From the NCBI GenBank assembly GCA_023548195.1, contig JAJHZJ010000808.1, positions 1,530,182 to 1,594,181 on the forward strand: 64,000 nt of DNA, in the 5' to 3' direction. Positions 11,817-22,090 of the stretch are shown here, piece after piece. The position numbers and the translations under genes were made by a program. Numbering within the stretch: position 1 is the stretch's first letter; each line of letters opens with the position of its first letter. Under the pieces are notes generated by a model. That model searched no databases. It was not told the DNA's origin and saw only the letters and a list, made by a program, of their open reading frames with translations. The DNA is from Bettongia penicillata ogilbyi (lineage: Eukaryota; Chordata; Mammalia; Diprotodontia; Potoroidae).

Positions 11817-11987
11817 CAGGGGCAGGGAACCTGCAGCCTGGAGGCCACATGTGGACTTCTTTGTTCTCAAGTGTGGCCCTTTGACTGAATCCAAACTTCA
11901 CTATTCTGTGAAATTTGGATTCAGTCAAAGGGCTGCACTTAAGGACATCTAGCGTGCCTTCCATGCTACAGGTTCCCCCCACAACAG
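11817..11987. mobile_element. Palindromic hAT-type MITE
   Basis: Starts 'caggggcagggaacctgcag' and ends with the degenerate complement ('tacaggttccccccac'). The centre is a hairpin: 11,876-11,901 pairs with 11,908-11,933 (26 bp, one mismatch) around a 6-nt loop. Terminal CAGGGG plus the 'gaggccacatgtgg' motif match a second copy at 17,208. hAT assignment follows from the terminal sequence and from the 8-bp duplication style seen at 17.2 kb. A target duplication is not clear here. Confidence 0.65.
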
Positions 11988-12650
11988 TATAAATCATCAA
12001 AGTGGATGGGGAGGGAGAGGAGAAGGAAGTATATTAATGAATAAATGTAGTTAAAAAGTATGTGGTATACTACATTAAAAATATAGTATTTTTTAAAAGA
12101 CATCTAAAATTTTTTTTTTAAAGAGAAACATAGGTAAGAAATGGGGGGATTGTAAAAGCAGTTTTTTAGATTAATTTAGACCATTAAGACTTTATCAACC
12201 TTTTGTTCATCTTTGTAACTACCCTCTATATGGGTTTTGTTTTTGCTTTTGAACAAATCTGGAATAATCTAAGAAAAACATAAACCAATTTGTTATTATT
12301 ATTTCCTTAGTGACAGCTAAGGACTCCATGAGTGTGCTTCTGCCAAAATAAATACTGTCTCTCTCCCTGAAACCTAACCCAAAGACATTTCTAAAAGATG
12401 TGCCAAGAAAGAGCCCCTTAACTTTGCCCTTCACAAAAGTAGCCTCAACCAGTTCTTTAAAAAGTAATATATTTATTGGGTGGTATTCAGTCAAAGTAGG
12501 TAAAATTTAATTTAAATCTGTATTTTCAGCATATATAGAAAACAGTTTTGAGTTTGTTTCTCTCTCTCTAGATCTTTGATTTCATCTGTATGGAGAATTA
12601 TCGGAATGTAAATTCTTGTCATGATGTAAATCTGCAACTCTTCTGTAACT
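11988..12650. other. No recognisable feature
   Basis: AT-rich DNA with short homopolymer runs. No repeat family or coding pattern recognised. Confidence 0.45.
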
Positions 12651-12654
12651 TATA

Positions 12655-12790
12655 TCCCTTTAGAGATGCCTTCAGTACTGAGGGGTTAAGTGATTTTTTT
12701 CATTGTCAAAAAGATCATGTGTCAAAAATAAGACATGAACTCACATCTTCTCGGCTATAAAGTTGACTCTCCATTCTGCTGTGGCCCCTC
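12655..12790 (-). repeat. MIR-type SINE, antisense, degraded
   Basis: 'gaggggttaagtgatttttttc', 'gacatgaactcacatcttctc' and 'tctccattctgctgtggcc' follow the antisense core-to-head order. Confidence 0.5.
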
Positions 12791-13134
12791 TTTATTACTT
12801 ATGAGTGATATTATAATTACTACATTTTAAAAAAACTGATGCTTTTTAGGGTGACATAGAAAATATCCTTTTGAACAGGTTCTTATGATAAGTTGTTTTA
12901 GAAAAAAATTTAAAATATTGAAAAATCATCTACAGATTTCTTCTAAAAGTAATTATATGAATTTAAGAATTATTTGCCTTCATTATAATTTCTTCAGATT
13001 ATAAAGCCACCTTAATTCCTTGGGCAAAAAGAAAACAGTTTAGTTCCTTTGATCATTTTTCTCTTGGATTAATTATCTTGTAAGGTAATTCTGAGATGAT
13101 CAGCCATATAGAGAAATAGAGGAATAATAACAAA

Positions 13135-13380
13135 TTGACATTAAATTTAATAAATTAAATTTTAAAATGTATCTAAATTAGGTATCTAAATTAAAATATA
13201 TCTAAATATAAAAATATCAAAAATATATCTAAATTATACCTAAAATATATCTAAATCTAAATTTAAAATATATCTAAATTATTATATAAATTAGATATCT
13301 AAAAATAAATCTAAAATATTTATATAAATAAAATATATCAAAATAAAATATATCTAAATTAAATAAATCTAAATTAAGGA
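13135..13380. repeat. A/T-rich degenerate tandem repeat
   Basis: About 245 bp built almost wholly from variants of 'aaatatatctaaatta', repeated at irregular spacing (roughly 12-22 bp). GC content is close to zero apart from the C in TATCTA. Confidence 0.85.
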
Positions 13381-13609
13381 GATCTGGACAACCCCCTGGT
13401 CTCTATGATTGTTTGATGAGGATCCCTCCCTTAGGGTTCCCTATAGGAACAGACAAGGAAAGTCTATGGTGATTTAATTTTAAATTGATTCTTTGAAAAG
13501 AAAGGGTATGCGGTGGAATATAAAAACATCGTAGGATCCGGGCAGGGGAAGGGGAGGGGGACTGGGGGAGAATGGAATGGCCTAATGAGTAAGCCTTCTC
13601 TTCAGTCAT

Positions 13610-13875
13610 GTATCTTTTTATGTTGTTGTCTAATCTTTTTTTCCACTTTTTTTCCAACTCTTTGTGACTCCATTTGGGATTTCCTTGGCAGAGACACTGG
13701 AGTGGTTTGCCATTTCCTCCTCAGCTAATTTTACAGATGAGGAAACTAGGATTAAGTGACTTATCCAGGGCCACACAGCTAGTAAGTATCTCAGGCCATA
13801 TTCAGACTCAGAAAAGTGGGTCTTCCTGAGTCTAGACCCCCTGCTGTATGCACTATGGCATACCAGCCTACCTTA
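13610..13875 (-). repeat. Marsupial SINE with CCAAATGGG arm, antisense
   Basis: Full-length antisense copy. The 3' arm complement ('tttgtgactccatttgggat', 'ttccttggcagagacactgg', 'ggtttgccatttcctcc') precedes the core ('acagatgaggaaac', 'ggccacacagctagtaag') and head ('gggtcttcctgagtctag'). Confidence 0.8.
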
Positions 13876-13990
13876 GAGGCTGTTGAGTCCAACCCCTCTT
13901 ATTTTACAGATGAAGACACCGAGGCCCAGAGAATGTCCAGGGTCACACACTTCTCTCTCAGTCTTTTCATCAGTAAAATGGGGATGAGAA
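13876..13990 (-). repeat. MIR-type SINE fragment
   Basis: 'gttgagtccaacccctc', 'tattttacagatgaagac' and 'accgaggcccagagaatg' match an antisense MIR variant directly abutting the previous SINE. Confidence 0.6.
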
Positions 13991-14282
13991 AACTTCTCAA
14001 CAAGAACAAACAAAATAGCTTTCTAAAGCTTTCAGTTCTAGAAATGTGAATTATGTTATTACTATAGATGGGAACTATTCTGTGTGATTAAATGCTCCCT
14101 GTAAGTACAGTTGATTATTAATACAAATGGATGAGTAATCAACCTGGGGTTTGCTTTTGAAATATTGAGTAACTGATGATGTAACAGATGATAAGCTTTG
14201 AACTCCTGCATCCAAGGGAGGAAGAAGAGCCAATAATAAGAGAAAGGAAGGATGCTAACTTTTTCGGCCTCAGTATCTCATG

Positions 14283-14546
14283 ATGGGGCAGCGAGGTGGT
14301 ACGGTGGGTAGAGTGCCAGGCCTGGAGTCAGGAAGATTAGTTTTCCTTAATTCAAATCCGGCCTCAGAGATTTACTAGCTATGTAACCCATGGCAAGTCA
14401 TTTAACCCTGTTTGCCTCAGTTTCCTCATCTGCAAAATGTGGAAAAGGAAATGGAAAACCACTGCAGTATCTTGGCCAAGAAAACCCCAAATGGGGGTTG
14501 CAAAAAGTTGAACAAGGCTGCAAATGATTGAACAACACTAAGAAAA
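14283..14546 (+). repeat. Marsupial SINE with CCAAATGGG arm, sense
   Basis: Full-length sense copy from 'tggggcagcgaggtggtac' through 'ccaggcctggagtcaggaag' and 'tgcctcagtttcctcatc' to 'ggccaagaaaaccccaaatg' and 'gattgaacaacac'. Same family as the copies at 13.6, 20.0, 27.6 and 60.0 kb. It explains the 121-codon open frame on the opposite strand. Confidence 0.85.
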
Positions 14547-14549
14547 TTT

Positions 14550-15045
14550 GAATGAACTGGACTAAGTGACCACTTCATCCTTCCGTCTCTAAGTGTGGTC
14601 TCGTGGTCTTCTGAGCTAGTTAAGGTCAGAAATGGGAGGAAGCCCGTGGGGAACAGAGCATTCTGAGAGCTAATGCAGGTAGATTTCTGTGGGTGGAGAG
14701 TGAGGGGAACTTTACTCTCTAAGGCACCAGAATTTGGCAGGCACTCAAGGCTAAAACCTAGAATCCGGAGAAGAAAATGATATTGTTTCATCTATACCTA
14801 GAAAGAGTATCTTAGACTAGGGTAAACCTTGGAAGAGAGAGCAGACTTCTCATGGAACCAGGCGAGAAAATACCAGAATGGGAAGGGCTAACACTGAAAA
14901 TAAGGACAGAAAAGAATTTCCAAAATTTGGCTCATAAGTTGGACGGGGCTGATTTTGATAATTGTATCATGTATCCACCATTTGCCTACTTGTATTTCCT
15001 TTTGTACTCAAAGCTTCTTCGCCCTAGCATTTTATGCTCAGATCA
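14550..15045. other. No recognisable feature
   Basis: Unique-looking sequence between two repeats. No exon, RNA gene or repeat family recognised. Confidence 0.45.
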
Positions 15046-15047
15046 GT

Positions 15048-15275
15048 AGGTCAGCAAGCATATATTAATTGCCCATGATGTGCCATTCTGTACAGTGCTG
15101 GGGATCCAAATGGAAAAGAAAGACAATTCTTGCCTTTAAGGGGTTCACATTTAACTGTGGGGTATAATTTATAGATAAAACAATAACAGGACACATACAC
15201 AAATAAATAGAAAATGATGGAAGGTTATGTGTGGTAAGTAACTGGCTGAGTGTGTGGTTGGTAGGCACTCATTAC
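15048..15275 (-). mobile_element. L2 3' end, antisense
   Basis: 'gtcagcaagcatatattaat', 'gtacagtgctggggatcc', 'cttgcctttaaggggttcac' and 'acacatacacaaataaatag' are in antisense L2 order. Confidence 0.6.
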
Positions 15276-15279
15276 GGAG

Positions 15280-16042
15280 CAAATAAAGAATGAGGGTGGT
15301 CCTAGCCTCCACAAAGGATGCTCCTTCTTTCACCCCCACTCCCATAAAGTCTCCAGCAGGGGCAGCAGTGAAACCAGTAAGTCTCTTTGCCTGGATGTGT
15401 CTGATGTTTTGTCACAGGATCAGAGAACAAGAATATTATGTAAAAGACATAAAGATTGATTTGGGAAGAAGGAGAAATGGGAGACAGAGAGTATGGTCAT
15501 GGAAGCAGGCAGGCTGAAGAGAAGGTCGTGGGAATTGTAGTCCGGTGAAAAAAAATGGGCCTGAGTTTACATGAAGGATGCAGAATGTAGCTGAAAGGGC
15601 AAGGTTAAAGGAAGTTGTGGGGGGATCATGAGGTTTGGTCAGAGGAATGGGTGGGCCAGCAAAGGATGGTGACAAAGTCAAAAATGGTTGTGGTTTTTCT
15701 TGTTTGAGAGACACTAGATACTTCTCGTTATGACAGAGGAGAAGTATATTGAATGAAAGGGGCAGAATGTGCAACAGAGGAGTGTTTAGGTAACAACTTC
15801 ATTGGAGTTAGTCATCAGCGATCCAAATTAGGGTGGTTTTCCCTTGGGAAAATTGTTTGAAATATGATTTTATTCTAGTTTTAAAGTGATAAAACAGATG
15901 CCCATAGTCTATTTTGAGTACAGGTTGTTGAAATCTCACACTTGTGTTAGAATGAATAAGAATCTTTTGACTTGCATCTATTTGTTTACTAATTCATTTA
16001 TTCATTCTTATCTATTGGTTGATCAACTGATCTCCTGCCTAT
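15280..16042. other. No firm feature
   Basis: The purine-rich stretch around 15,440-15,780 gives a 112-codon open frame on the minus strand rich in Leu, Ser and Pro, which is compositional. No family was recognised. Confidence 0.4.
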
Positions 16043-16246
16043 CATCTATCTCTGATCTCTACCATCTGCCTATCTATCCATCTATGTATCTATGTATGAA
16101 TCTATGTATCTATCTATCTGTCTATGTATCTATCTATGTATCTATGTATCTATCTATGTATCTATGTATCTATGCATCTATCTATGTATCTATCTATGTA
16201 TCTATCTATGTATCTATCTATCTATGTATCTATCTATGTATCTATC

Positions 16247-16314
<68 letters not shown>

Positions 16315-16325
16315 GTCTATCTATC
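16043..16325 (+). repeat. (TCTA)n compound microsatellite
   Basis: About 280 bp. The 5' part mixes TCTA and TGTA tetramers in an 8/12-bp higher-order pattern (for example 'tctatgtatctatctatgta'). The 3' part (from about 16,245) is nearly pure TCTA. It creates three overlapping Tyr/Leu/Ser/Ile frames that are not genes. Confidence 0.97.
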
Positions 16326-17055
16326 AGGGAGAAATGATCTGCTGCCTTTTTTCCCTATGAATATGCTGCGTTCACTGACTGCACCCTTCCTTAGGAAATA
16401 GAGCTCAAGTTCCACCTGGTGGCTGCCTTGAGCAAATTAAGATGCTTGGTCATCAAAGGAAGAAAGTGCTTTCCATGGTTTCCTAGCCTTCAGGACAGGA
16501 CTGTGCTGCAGGACTATGTGGTGTAGCTATGAACAAGAAATTTTTATGACAAATACTTTCTCTTGCTACTAAGCATAGACTCTTCTGCCCTTTCTCATTC
16601 TCTTTTGTTTAGACAGCCATAAGCCTTTATAGCTAATTAAAAGGAATATTAAGTCCCAGTCACAAGTAGAAAGCAGAAGCCTCTGTTCGCTGGGGATCTG
16701 TTTTATTTTGCAATGAACAACTACATGTGAGGGTCCCAGAGTCTTCTGTTTGACCCCTAAGTAAGGATTTGAGCATTAGTTTACATTCAGATTTTCTCAG
16801 ATCAACACATTTAACTCTTAAAAAGCCTCATGTCACTCAGAAAAACATCTGTTGCCAATGTCAGCGCTTCACACAAGTATACAGGAGTATACGGTAGACC
16901 TCTAATAAATCTTTTTTTATCACTAGACTTGACCTGACATTACCTAGTTTAAACTTTGGGTTCCTGAATATGATTTCCAAGATGAAATTTCCTCCTTCCC
17001 CTCAATTCCTCCCAAGCACATAGCCTCCGAAAAAGGATCTCAAGCACCATGGGGC
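16326..17055. other. No recognisable feature
   Basis: Unique-looking sequence. No coding or repeat signature that I can name. Confidence 0.45.
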
Positions 17056-17191
17056 CTGTTTAGGTATTACTTCATAAGATATTAGAACTGGAAGGAGCCT
17101 TAGGGGTCATATATTCCAACTCTCTTTTACAGACGAAAAAAACAAGTTCCAGAGAGGTTAGGTGATTTGCCAATGGTCACACAAAGTAAAT

Positions 17192-17516
17192 CAGTAGTGT
17201 CCAACATCAGGGGTGGGAAACCTACAGCCTCAAGGCCACATGTGGCCCTCTAATCCAAACTTCACAGAACAAATCCCACTTAATAAAAATATTTTTTCTG
17301 TAAAACTTGGACTCAGTCACAAGGCTGCACATGGAACATTAAGCTGACAGGTTCACCACTCTGGTCCAACTCAGAGAGAAATGGGGGCCACTAAATTGTA
17401 AAACCACATGTTAATATTATCTATGTTTTATTGTATTTTAATTAATTTTGTTAAATATTTCCCAAATTATACTTTAATTGGGAGTGTTGGGGGTATACCT
17501 TTGTTTGATACCTCTG
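17192..17516 (+). mobile_element. hAT-type nonautonomous element (outer)
   Basis: Begins 'cagtagtgtccaac', resumes after the inner insertion with 'tcagagagaaatgggggcc' and 'atctatgttttattgtattt', and ends 'ggagtgttgggggta...gatacctctg'. Flanking octamers aagtaaat (17,184-17,191) and gagtaaat (17,517-17,524) match at 7 of 8 positions, the 8-bp target duplication expected of hAT transposition. Related copies are at 18,712 (+) and 28,464 (-). Confidence 0.75.
17208..17363. mobile_element. Palindromic hAT-type MITE (inner)
   Basis: Starts 'caggggtgggaaacctacag', carries 'ggccacatgtggccctctaa', a palindromic centre and the complementary end 'gacaggttcaccactctg'. Same family as 11,817. The heptamer gtccaac occurs immediately before and after it, consistent with a duplicated target inside the outer element. 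Confidence 0.75.
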
Positions 17517-18089
17517 GAGTAAATAACTGGTGGTGAGATTGGACCCCCGGTCCTGTGACTAGATAACTTCTAAGGGGTCTTCTAGCTTGAAATCAATGAT
17601 CCCAATGAAACCATAATCATTGTTCTTTCCAAGCTATACTATATACAAGTTAACCTCATCTTATGCAGTGACAAACTGGAACTTGGAAATAATTTCATTG
17701 AACTAACGGAATGTTGATGATCTTGGGACTCTTGGAAATAAATATGTTTTTCTGCTCTTATATGAATATGCTTCTATTAATAGTTTCCAGATTGAACTGA
17801 TATGCTTTTAAAAAATCTGTAATAAGGAATGAAAGAGGTTGAAGACAAGTGCTTGGTTATTTCAAGTGTGACCAACCTCCTTTGTAAAATCTTAGTTGTT
17901 TTCCATCATTAGAAGTAAACAAACACGAATCCACAAACTAATAAAGTAAAAATTGCTGGCTCAATAGAAAAAAAATAGTGAGCCTGGAAATAGTGAAGTT
18001 TCACGCTTGTTGAAGTTCACAATAGCATTTTGTTAGTGGAGATAGAAGTATTTCATGTGAACTCAGATCAACAGCTCATGATGTGGATG

Positions 18090-18335
18090 ATAGGCAGGAG
18101 TGCTGACCTCAGCATTAGGACACCTGGGTGCAACTGCAGGGGCTTCCTCCCTTTCTGCTTGATTTTGGGTAGACTATCCATTCTCAGTATTCTTGGACGT
18201 AAAATGGGGATTAGATAGTGTCCCAAAAGTCTCAGTGAAGTTTTAACCCATTTTGGAATATCTTGCCTTAACAGGGTTGTTTGAGGTAAGGACCCTGCAA
18301 ACCTTAAAAGCCCTTTAAAAATGAGATATCATGAT
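18090..18335 (+). repeat. MIR-type SINE, sense, interrupted
   Basis: 'gctgacctcagcattagg', 'cttgattttgggtagac', 'gacgtaaaatggggattag' and then 'gggttgtttgaggtaagg', 'aaccttaaaagccctttaaa'. About 55 bp (18,216-18,270) interrupts the core. Confidence 0.65.
18216..18270. mobile_element. Possible mariner end fragment
   Basis: 'tgtcccaaaagtctcagtg' followed by 'aagttttaa' resembles a mariner terminal repeat and interrupts the MIR core. Only one end is visible, so the assignment is tentative. Confidence 0.35.
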
Positions 18336-18342
18336 TATCAAG

Positions 18343-18632
18343 AGGACAGTGTGTTATAGTGCATAGAGAGCTGAAGTAGAAGCCAGGAAGACCTGGGTTC
18401 AGATCTTGCCTATGTGACTCTATGACCTTGGGTAAGTCACTTAACCCTACTTGACCAGCTCCAGTGTCCTGAGCTATGTCTTTCACTGGACCCTGATGAC
18501 TCCAGAGGAGAGAGTGAAGCTGGTGACTTTGCACAGCCCTCCCTCACTTAAATCTAATTCACTTGTAAGTCTTGGCATCACCTCCTTGATGTCATGGTCT
18601 CTTTGAGAATGAAGGATGGATAACAAACTCTC
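18343..18632 (+). repeat. Marsupial SINE (MAR1-like), sense
   Basis: Head 'tatagtgcatagagagctg', core 'gggtaagtcacttaaccc' and the specific 3' arm: 'cactggaccctgatgactcc', 'cacagccctccctcac', 'gatgtcatggtctctttg', 'gaatgaaggatggataac'. Full length. Same family as 39,053. Confidence 0.8.
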
Positions 18633-18711
18633 AACCAGAGCTTCTTAATCTTTTTTCCACTTGCTACCTCTTCAGCCACATAGGGGGTCAGTTTAAGAAG
18701 TGCTGAGGGGC

Positions 18712-18875
18712 CAGTGGTGTCAGATTTGAATAGAAACAAACTTAGAAAACTACAAATGAATATTATGTTTTATTGTATATTTGTTTACTTTGTTAAACAT
18801 TTCCCATTGACATTTTAATCTGGATCTGCCTCACTTGGGAGGGTTGGGGCTGGACATGAGTTTGACCCCACTGTT
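18712..18875 (+). mobile_element. hAT-type nonautonomous element
   Basis: Begins 'cagtggtgtcagatttgaat', contains 'aatattatgttttattgta' and 'aaacatttcccattgacat', and ends 'tttgaccccactg'. Same family as 17,192. No convincing target duplication. Confidence 0.65.
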
Positions 18876-19105
18876 CTAAGACTTTAAGTTAAGGGAGAAG
18901 ATGCCAACCTCGGTCAGTAGAGGGAGCTTCCTCCCTTAGGCAGTCCCTATATCAGTGAAATCACAAGTCCAGCCTGGTATCCCATCTGTCTCTGGGAATA
19001 ATTAGATCTAGCATTAGGAAGCAGGATACTTGGGTTCTAGTGCTAGCTTTGTCATTAACCATTGACTCTGAGGGAAATCATGACTTCCTTCTGCAAATGC
19101 CACAG
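18876..19105 (+). repeat. SINE fragments (variant 3' arm, then MIR)
   Basis: 'ctaagactttaagttaaggg', 'gagggagcttcctccctt' and 'atatcagtgaaatcacaag' match the variant 3' arm also seen at 10.2 and 32.5 kb. From about 18,995, 'atctagcattaggaagcagg' and 'tgggttctagtgctagc' look like a MIR head. Confidence 0.55.
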
Positions 19106-20012
19106 CAGAGGTTTTTAGGTGTGTTTTTGTTTTGTTTTGGTAAAAGGGAACAAATAATTTCTGTTGACTTTATGAGGCTAATGAGAAAATTGAAATGATG
19201 CTTGCAAGGTATTGGGAAGTCTTTGGGGAAAGGACAGAGGAATTCGGGGCCTGTAGCAAAAAAGGAGACAGAGTTTTAAAAAGGATTTGGTGTGCCAGAA
19301 TTGATTTTAGATAAAAGGCAGAATGACCTTAAATGAATACTCAAAACTGCAATTTATCACTGTATTTAGGTAGCTGTAGGCTGAAGCATTGCCATCAGCT
19401 GTCAGCATAGAAGATCTAATTGTATTAATTCAGATCCTGGCCTGTTGTCTTGGAAAAAATCCAGTTTAGGAATTGTCCAGTTCCTGAATGTCTCCTCACT
19501 GGTTAGGTTTAGGCTGATCCCTTTAAAAATAACTATACTTATTTATCTCATGAGTAACAGAAAGTTAGGCAGAGCTAACAGGTGCTGATTGGTATCATAG
19601 ATGGCTTGGAAATGAAAACTGGGGCTCCTCCTCCCGCACTCCCCTCCTTAAATGCCTTCTTCTGATATCTGACTGTCTGATCCAGATGGCCCTGGAAGGG
19701 AATGTAGTCATGAAGAGGTGAAGTGATTCTCCAACTACTCAGGATTTCTCAGCCCCTTAAAATGTTAAGATGCTATGAAAGATGTTGTGGATAGAAGAGA
19801 AACTGTTTTGTCTGTGGCAAATTGTTGGTATAGCAGAAGCTATATGATATAGTGTGTTTCTGTGTAGAGAGTGGGAAAAGTTCATTTCATTACAACACTT
19901 TCTAACAAATATTCTTAGTTATAAATGATGTTAGTCTTGAAAATAAGCAGTGATATGTGTGTCCTGTCAAGAAGAAGGTAAGTCCTTTGAAGTCAGGCAA
20001 CTTGTCTTCACC
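19106..20012. other. No recognisable feature
   Basis: Unique-looking sequence with no repeat or coding pattern recognised. Confidence 0.45.
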
Positions 20013-20014
20013 AT

Positions 20015-20263
20015 CCCTCTCTTGCTGTTGAGTTGGTTTAGTCATGTTTGGCTCATTGTGACCCATTTGGAGTTTTCTTGGCAGACATACCAGAGTAGTT
20101 TGCCATTTCCCTCTCTATCTTATTTTACAGAGGAGGAAACTGAGGCAAACAGGGTTAAATGACTTGCCCAAGGTCACACAGTTAGTATCTGAGGTCAAAT
20201 TTGAACTCAGGTCTTCCTGACTCTGGACCTAGCACTCCATCCACCGTGCCACCTACAGACTTG
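20015..20263 (-). repeat. Marsupial SINE with CCAAATGGG arm, antisense
   Basis: 'gttgagttggtttagtcatg', 'tgacccatttggagttttc', 'ttggcagacataccagag', 'aggaaactgaggcaaacag' and 'tccatccaccgtgccacc' give a full-length antisense copy. A sense L2-like tail (20,265-20,345) follows. Confidence 0.8.
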
Positions 20264-21380
20264 TGTCCTTTTTGTCCCCACATGGATACAAAGTAGGCAA
20301 AGGATATAGAGCAGACATTCAATAAATATCTGTTTAATAAATAGATGCCCAGAGCCTAGAAAAAAATCAAAGTAGGCTGGAGAACTCTTTTTGGTTTGAC
20401 TTTCACTGGAATTTGTCTTGAAAGAAAAAAGAGAGAAACTGTGACTATGTTAGCCAGTCTTCATAAGCTTCTTGTGTACTGAAAATTTTTTTTAACTTAG
20501 ATTCTAGATTGGTCAGAAACTGTATGTGGCTTTTAAAACATATATATTAAAGTTTAAGACAAAAACATTTCATGTGATTGTGTACAGGGTATCCTTCAAC
20601 AAACAAAAACATTATCATCATAAGCGAGTCTGTGACCTGTGCTAGGAAATGTGAGAAAAAAATCTCACCATTTCATTTCTATTTTTTTTTTGCAGGATGT
20701 CAGAAGTTTCTATTTTTTTTCTATTTTTTTTTTTTTTGCAATATTTGCAGGATGTCAGAAGGCATGGTTTAGAGGCTGCTAGTCCAATCTTAACACAAAT
20801 AGGGATCCTCTCTACAACCTCCCCTACAAGTGGCTGTCTGGCTCCTGCCTAAGGATGTCTCATGATAGGGAACTCATTATTTTTTTAAGCAGTCTGTTCC
20901 ACTTTTGGACAGCTTCAGTTTTTAAGAAGTTTTTTTCCTTTATATGGAGCTGAAATCTGTATCTCTGCCACTTCCACCTATTAGTTCTTATTTTGTCCTC
21001 TGGGACCAGAAAATACAAGTTTACTCCCTTTTCCATAGGACTGCACTTTAAACACGGGAACACATCTATCATATCCCTCTAAGAGTTCTTTTATGAGGTT
21101 AAACATGCCCACTTCCTTCATTTGATCCTTTTATGGTGTGGTCTGTAGACCACATTCACTGTGCTGGCCAGCCTCAGTTGAATCCACTCTTAGTCATTTT
21201 CCTTTCTTAAAAGAAGCACCCAGAACTAACACAATTCTCCAGAAGTGGTTTGAACGGTGCCAAGTCCCATCATACCTTTGTAGACACTAGGTCCCTGTCA
21301 GTGCAGCCTGAGTCATTAGAATTTCTGGCTACTCTTGTTACATTCCTTACTTCCATGAAAGCTTGAAGTCCACTACAACG

Positions 21381-21485
21381 TTCATCTCTCCTTCTCTCTC
21401 CCCCTCCTTCCCTCCCTCCTTCCCTCCCTCTCTCTCTCCCTCCCTCCATGTCTCTTTCTCTCTCTCTCTGTCTCTCTCTCTCTCA
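21381..21485 (+). repeat. CT-rich low-complexity tract
   Basis: Almost wholly pyrimidine (CTCC, CCTT and TCTC mixtures) over about 105 bp. Confidence 0.9.
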
Positions 21486-21544
21486 TCTAGGTCTGCAATT
21501 CCTCCTTCTTAAATCTCTGTCCTGTTCAATTTGACCCATCCTTC

Positions 21545-22090
21545 TTGCCTGATTGAGAGAAATGATGATCAAATAGCTAATTGTCAATACTGGGGAGAAG
21601 CAAGATTTTTTTATCCCTCTCTGGAGCCTTATTCTTTACTAGGCTAGACCAGCTTCTGAAAGACCTTGTTGATAATGAGAAAGGAGTAACTTTCTCCTTG
21701 ATCTTGTTCAGATTCCACTCAGGGGGGAAAGCCTATTGTGTTCTACTCTGGTTTGTTGGAGATAAATTCTTCGATTAGATTGCCCCAGACTGGGGGGGAG
21801 AGGGGGTTGGAAGTAAATGATATAATCAAAGTGGGGAGTTCTCCCCGCATTGGAATAGACCCACCTCTCATTATGATATTCATTCTCATTAATTGTTAAC
21901 CAATCAGAGTTGATTTCCATTCTCAGAACATCACTTTTTCCAAAAGCATGTAAGTATTGAACGGGTTCCATGATTTGTCTTTGGCCTAAGACGGACCACC
22001 AAATGACCATCCTTTTATTAATAATGTAGTAGCATGATTAATGAAATGATTAATTACCCAGAAATTATGTCTCTCAAACTTTTTAAACAT
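21545..22090 (-). repeat. Unnamed dispersed repeat, copy 1
   Basis: Its complement aligns along its length with 42,645-43,240. Shared blocks include 'tttgagagacataatttct', 'aaatcaactctgattggtta', 'acaattaat', 'gtagaacacaat' and the distal 'gatcatcatttctctc'. Both ends carry GAGAGA in inverted orientation, suggesting a DNA transposon-like or LTR-like element. No family assigned. Confidence 0.6.

Larger units (their letters stand above)
17060..17580 (-). repeat. MIR-type SINE host of a nested double hAT insertion
   Basis: Left part 17,060-17,191 ('gaactggaaggagccttagg', 'cttttacagacg', 'gtgatttgccaatggtcac') and right part from 17,517 ('aactggtggtgagattgg', 'cccggtcctgtgac') are adjacent segments of one antisense MIR. 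They are separated by the element at 17,192-17,516. Confidence 0.75.

Noticed and set aside
15886..16401. 171-codon frame of Tyr/Leu/Ser/Ile repeats
   Set aside because: Translation of the TCTA microsatellite. Overlapping frames give the same residues.
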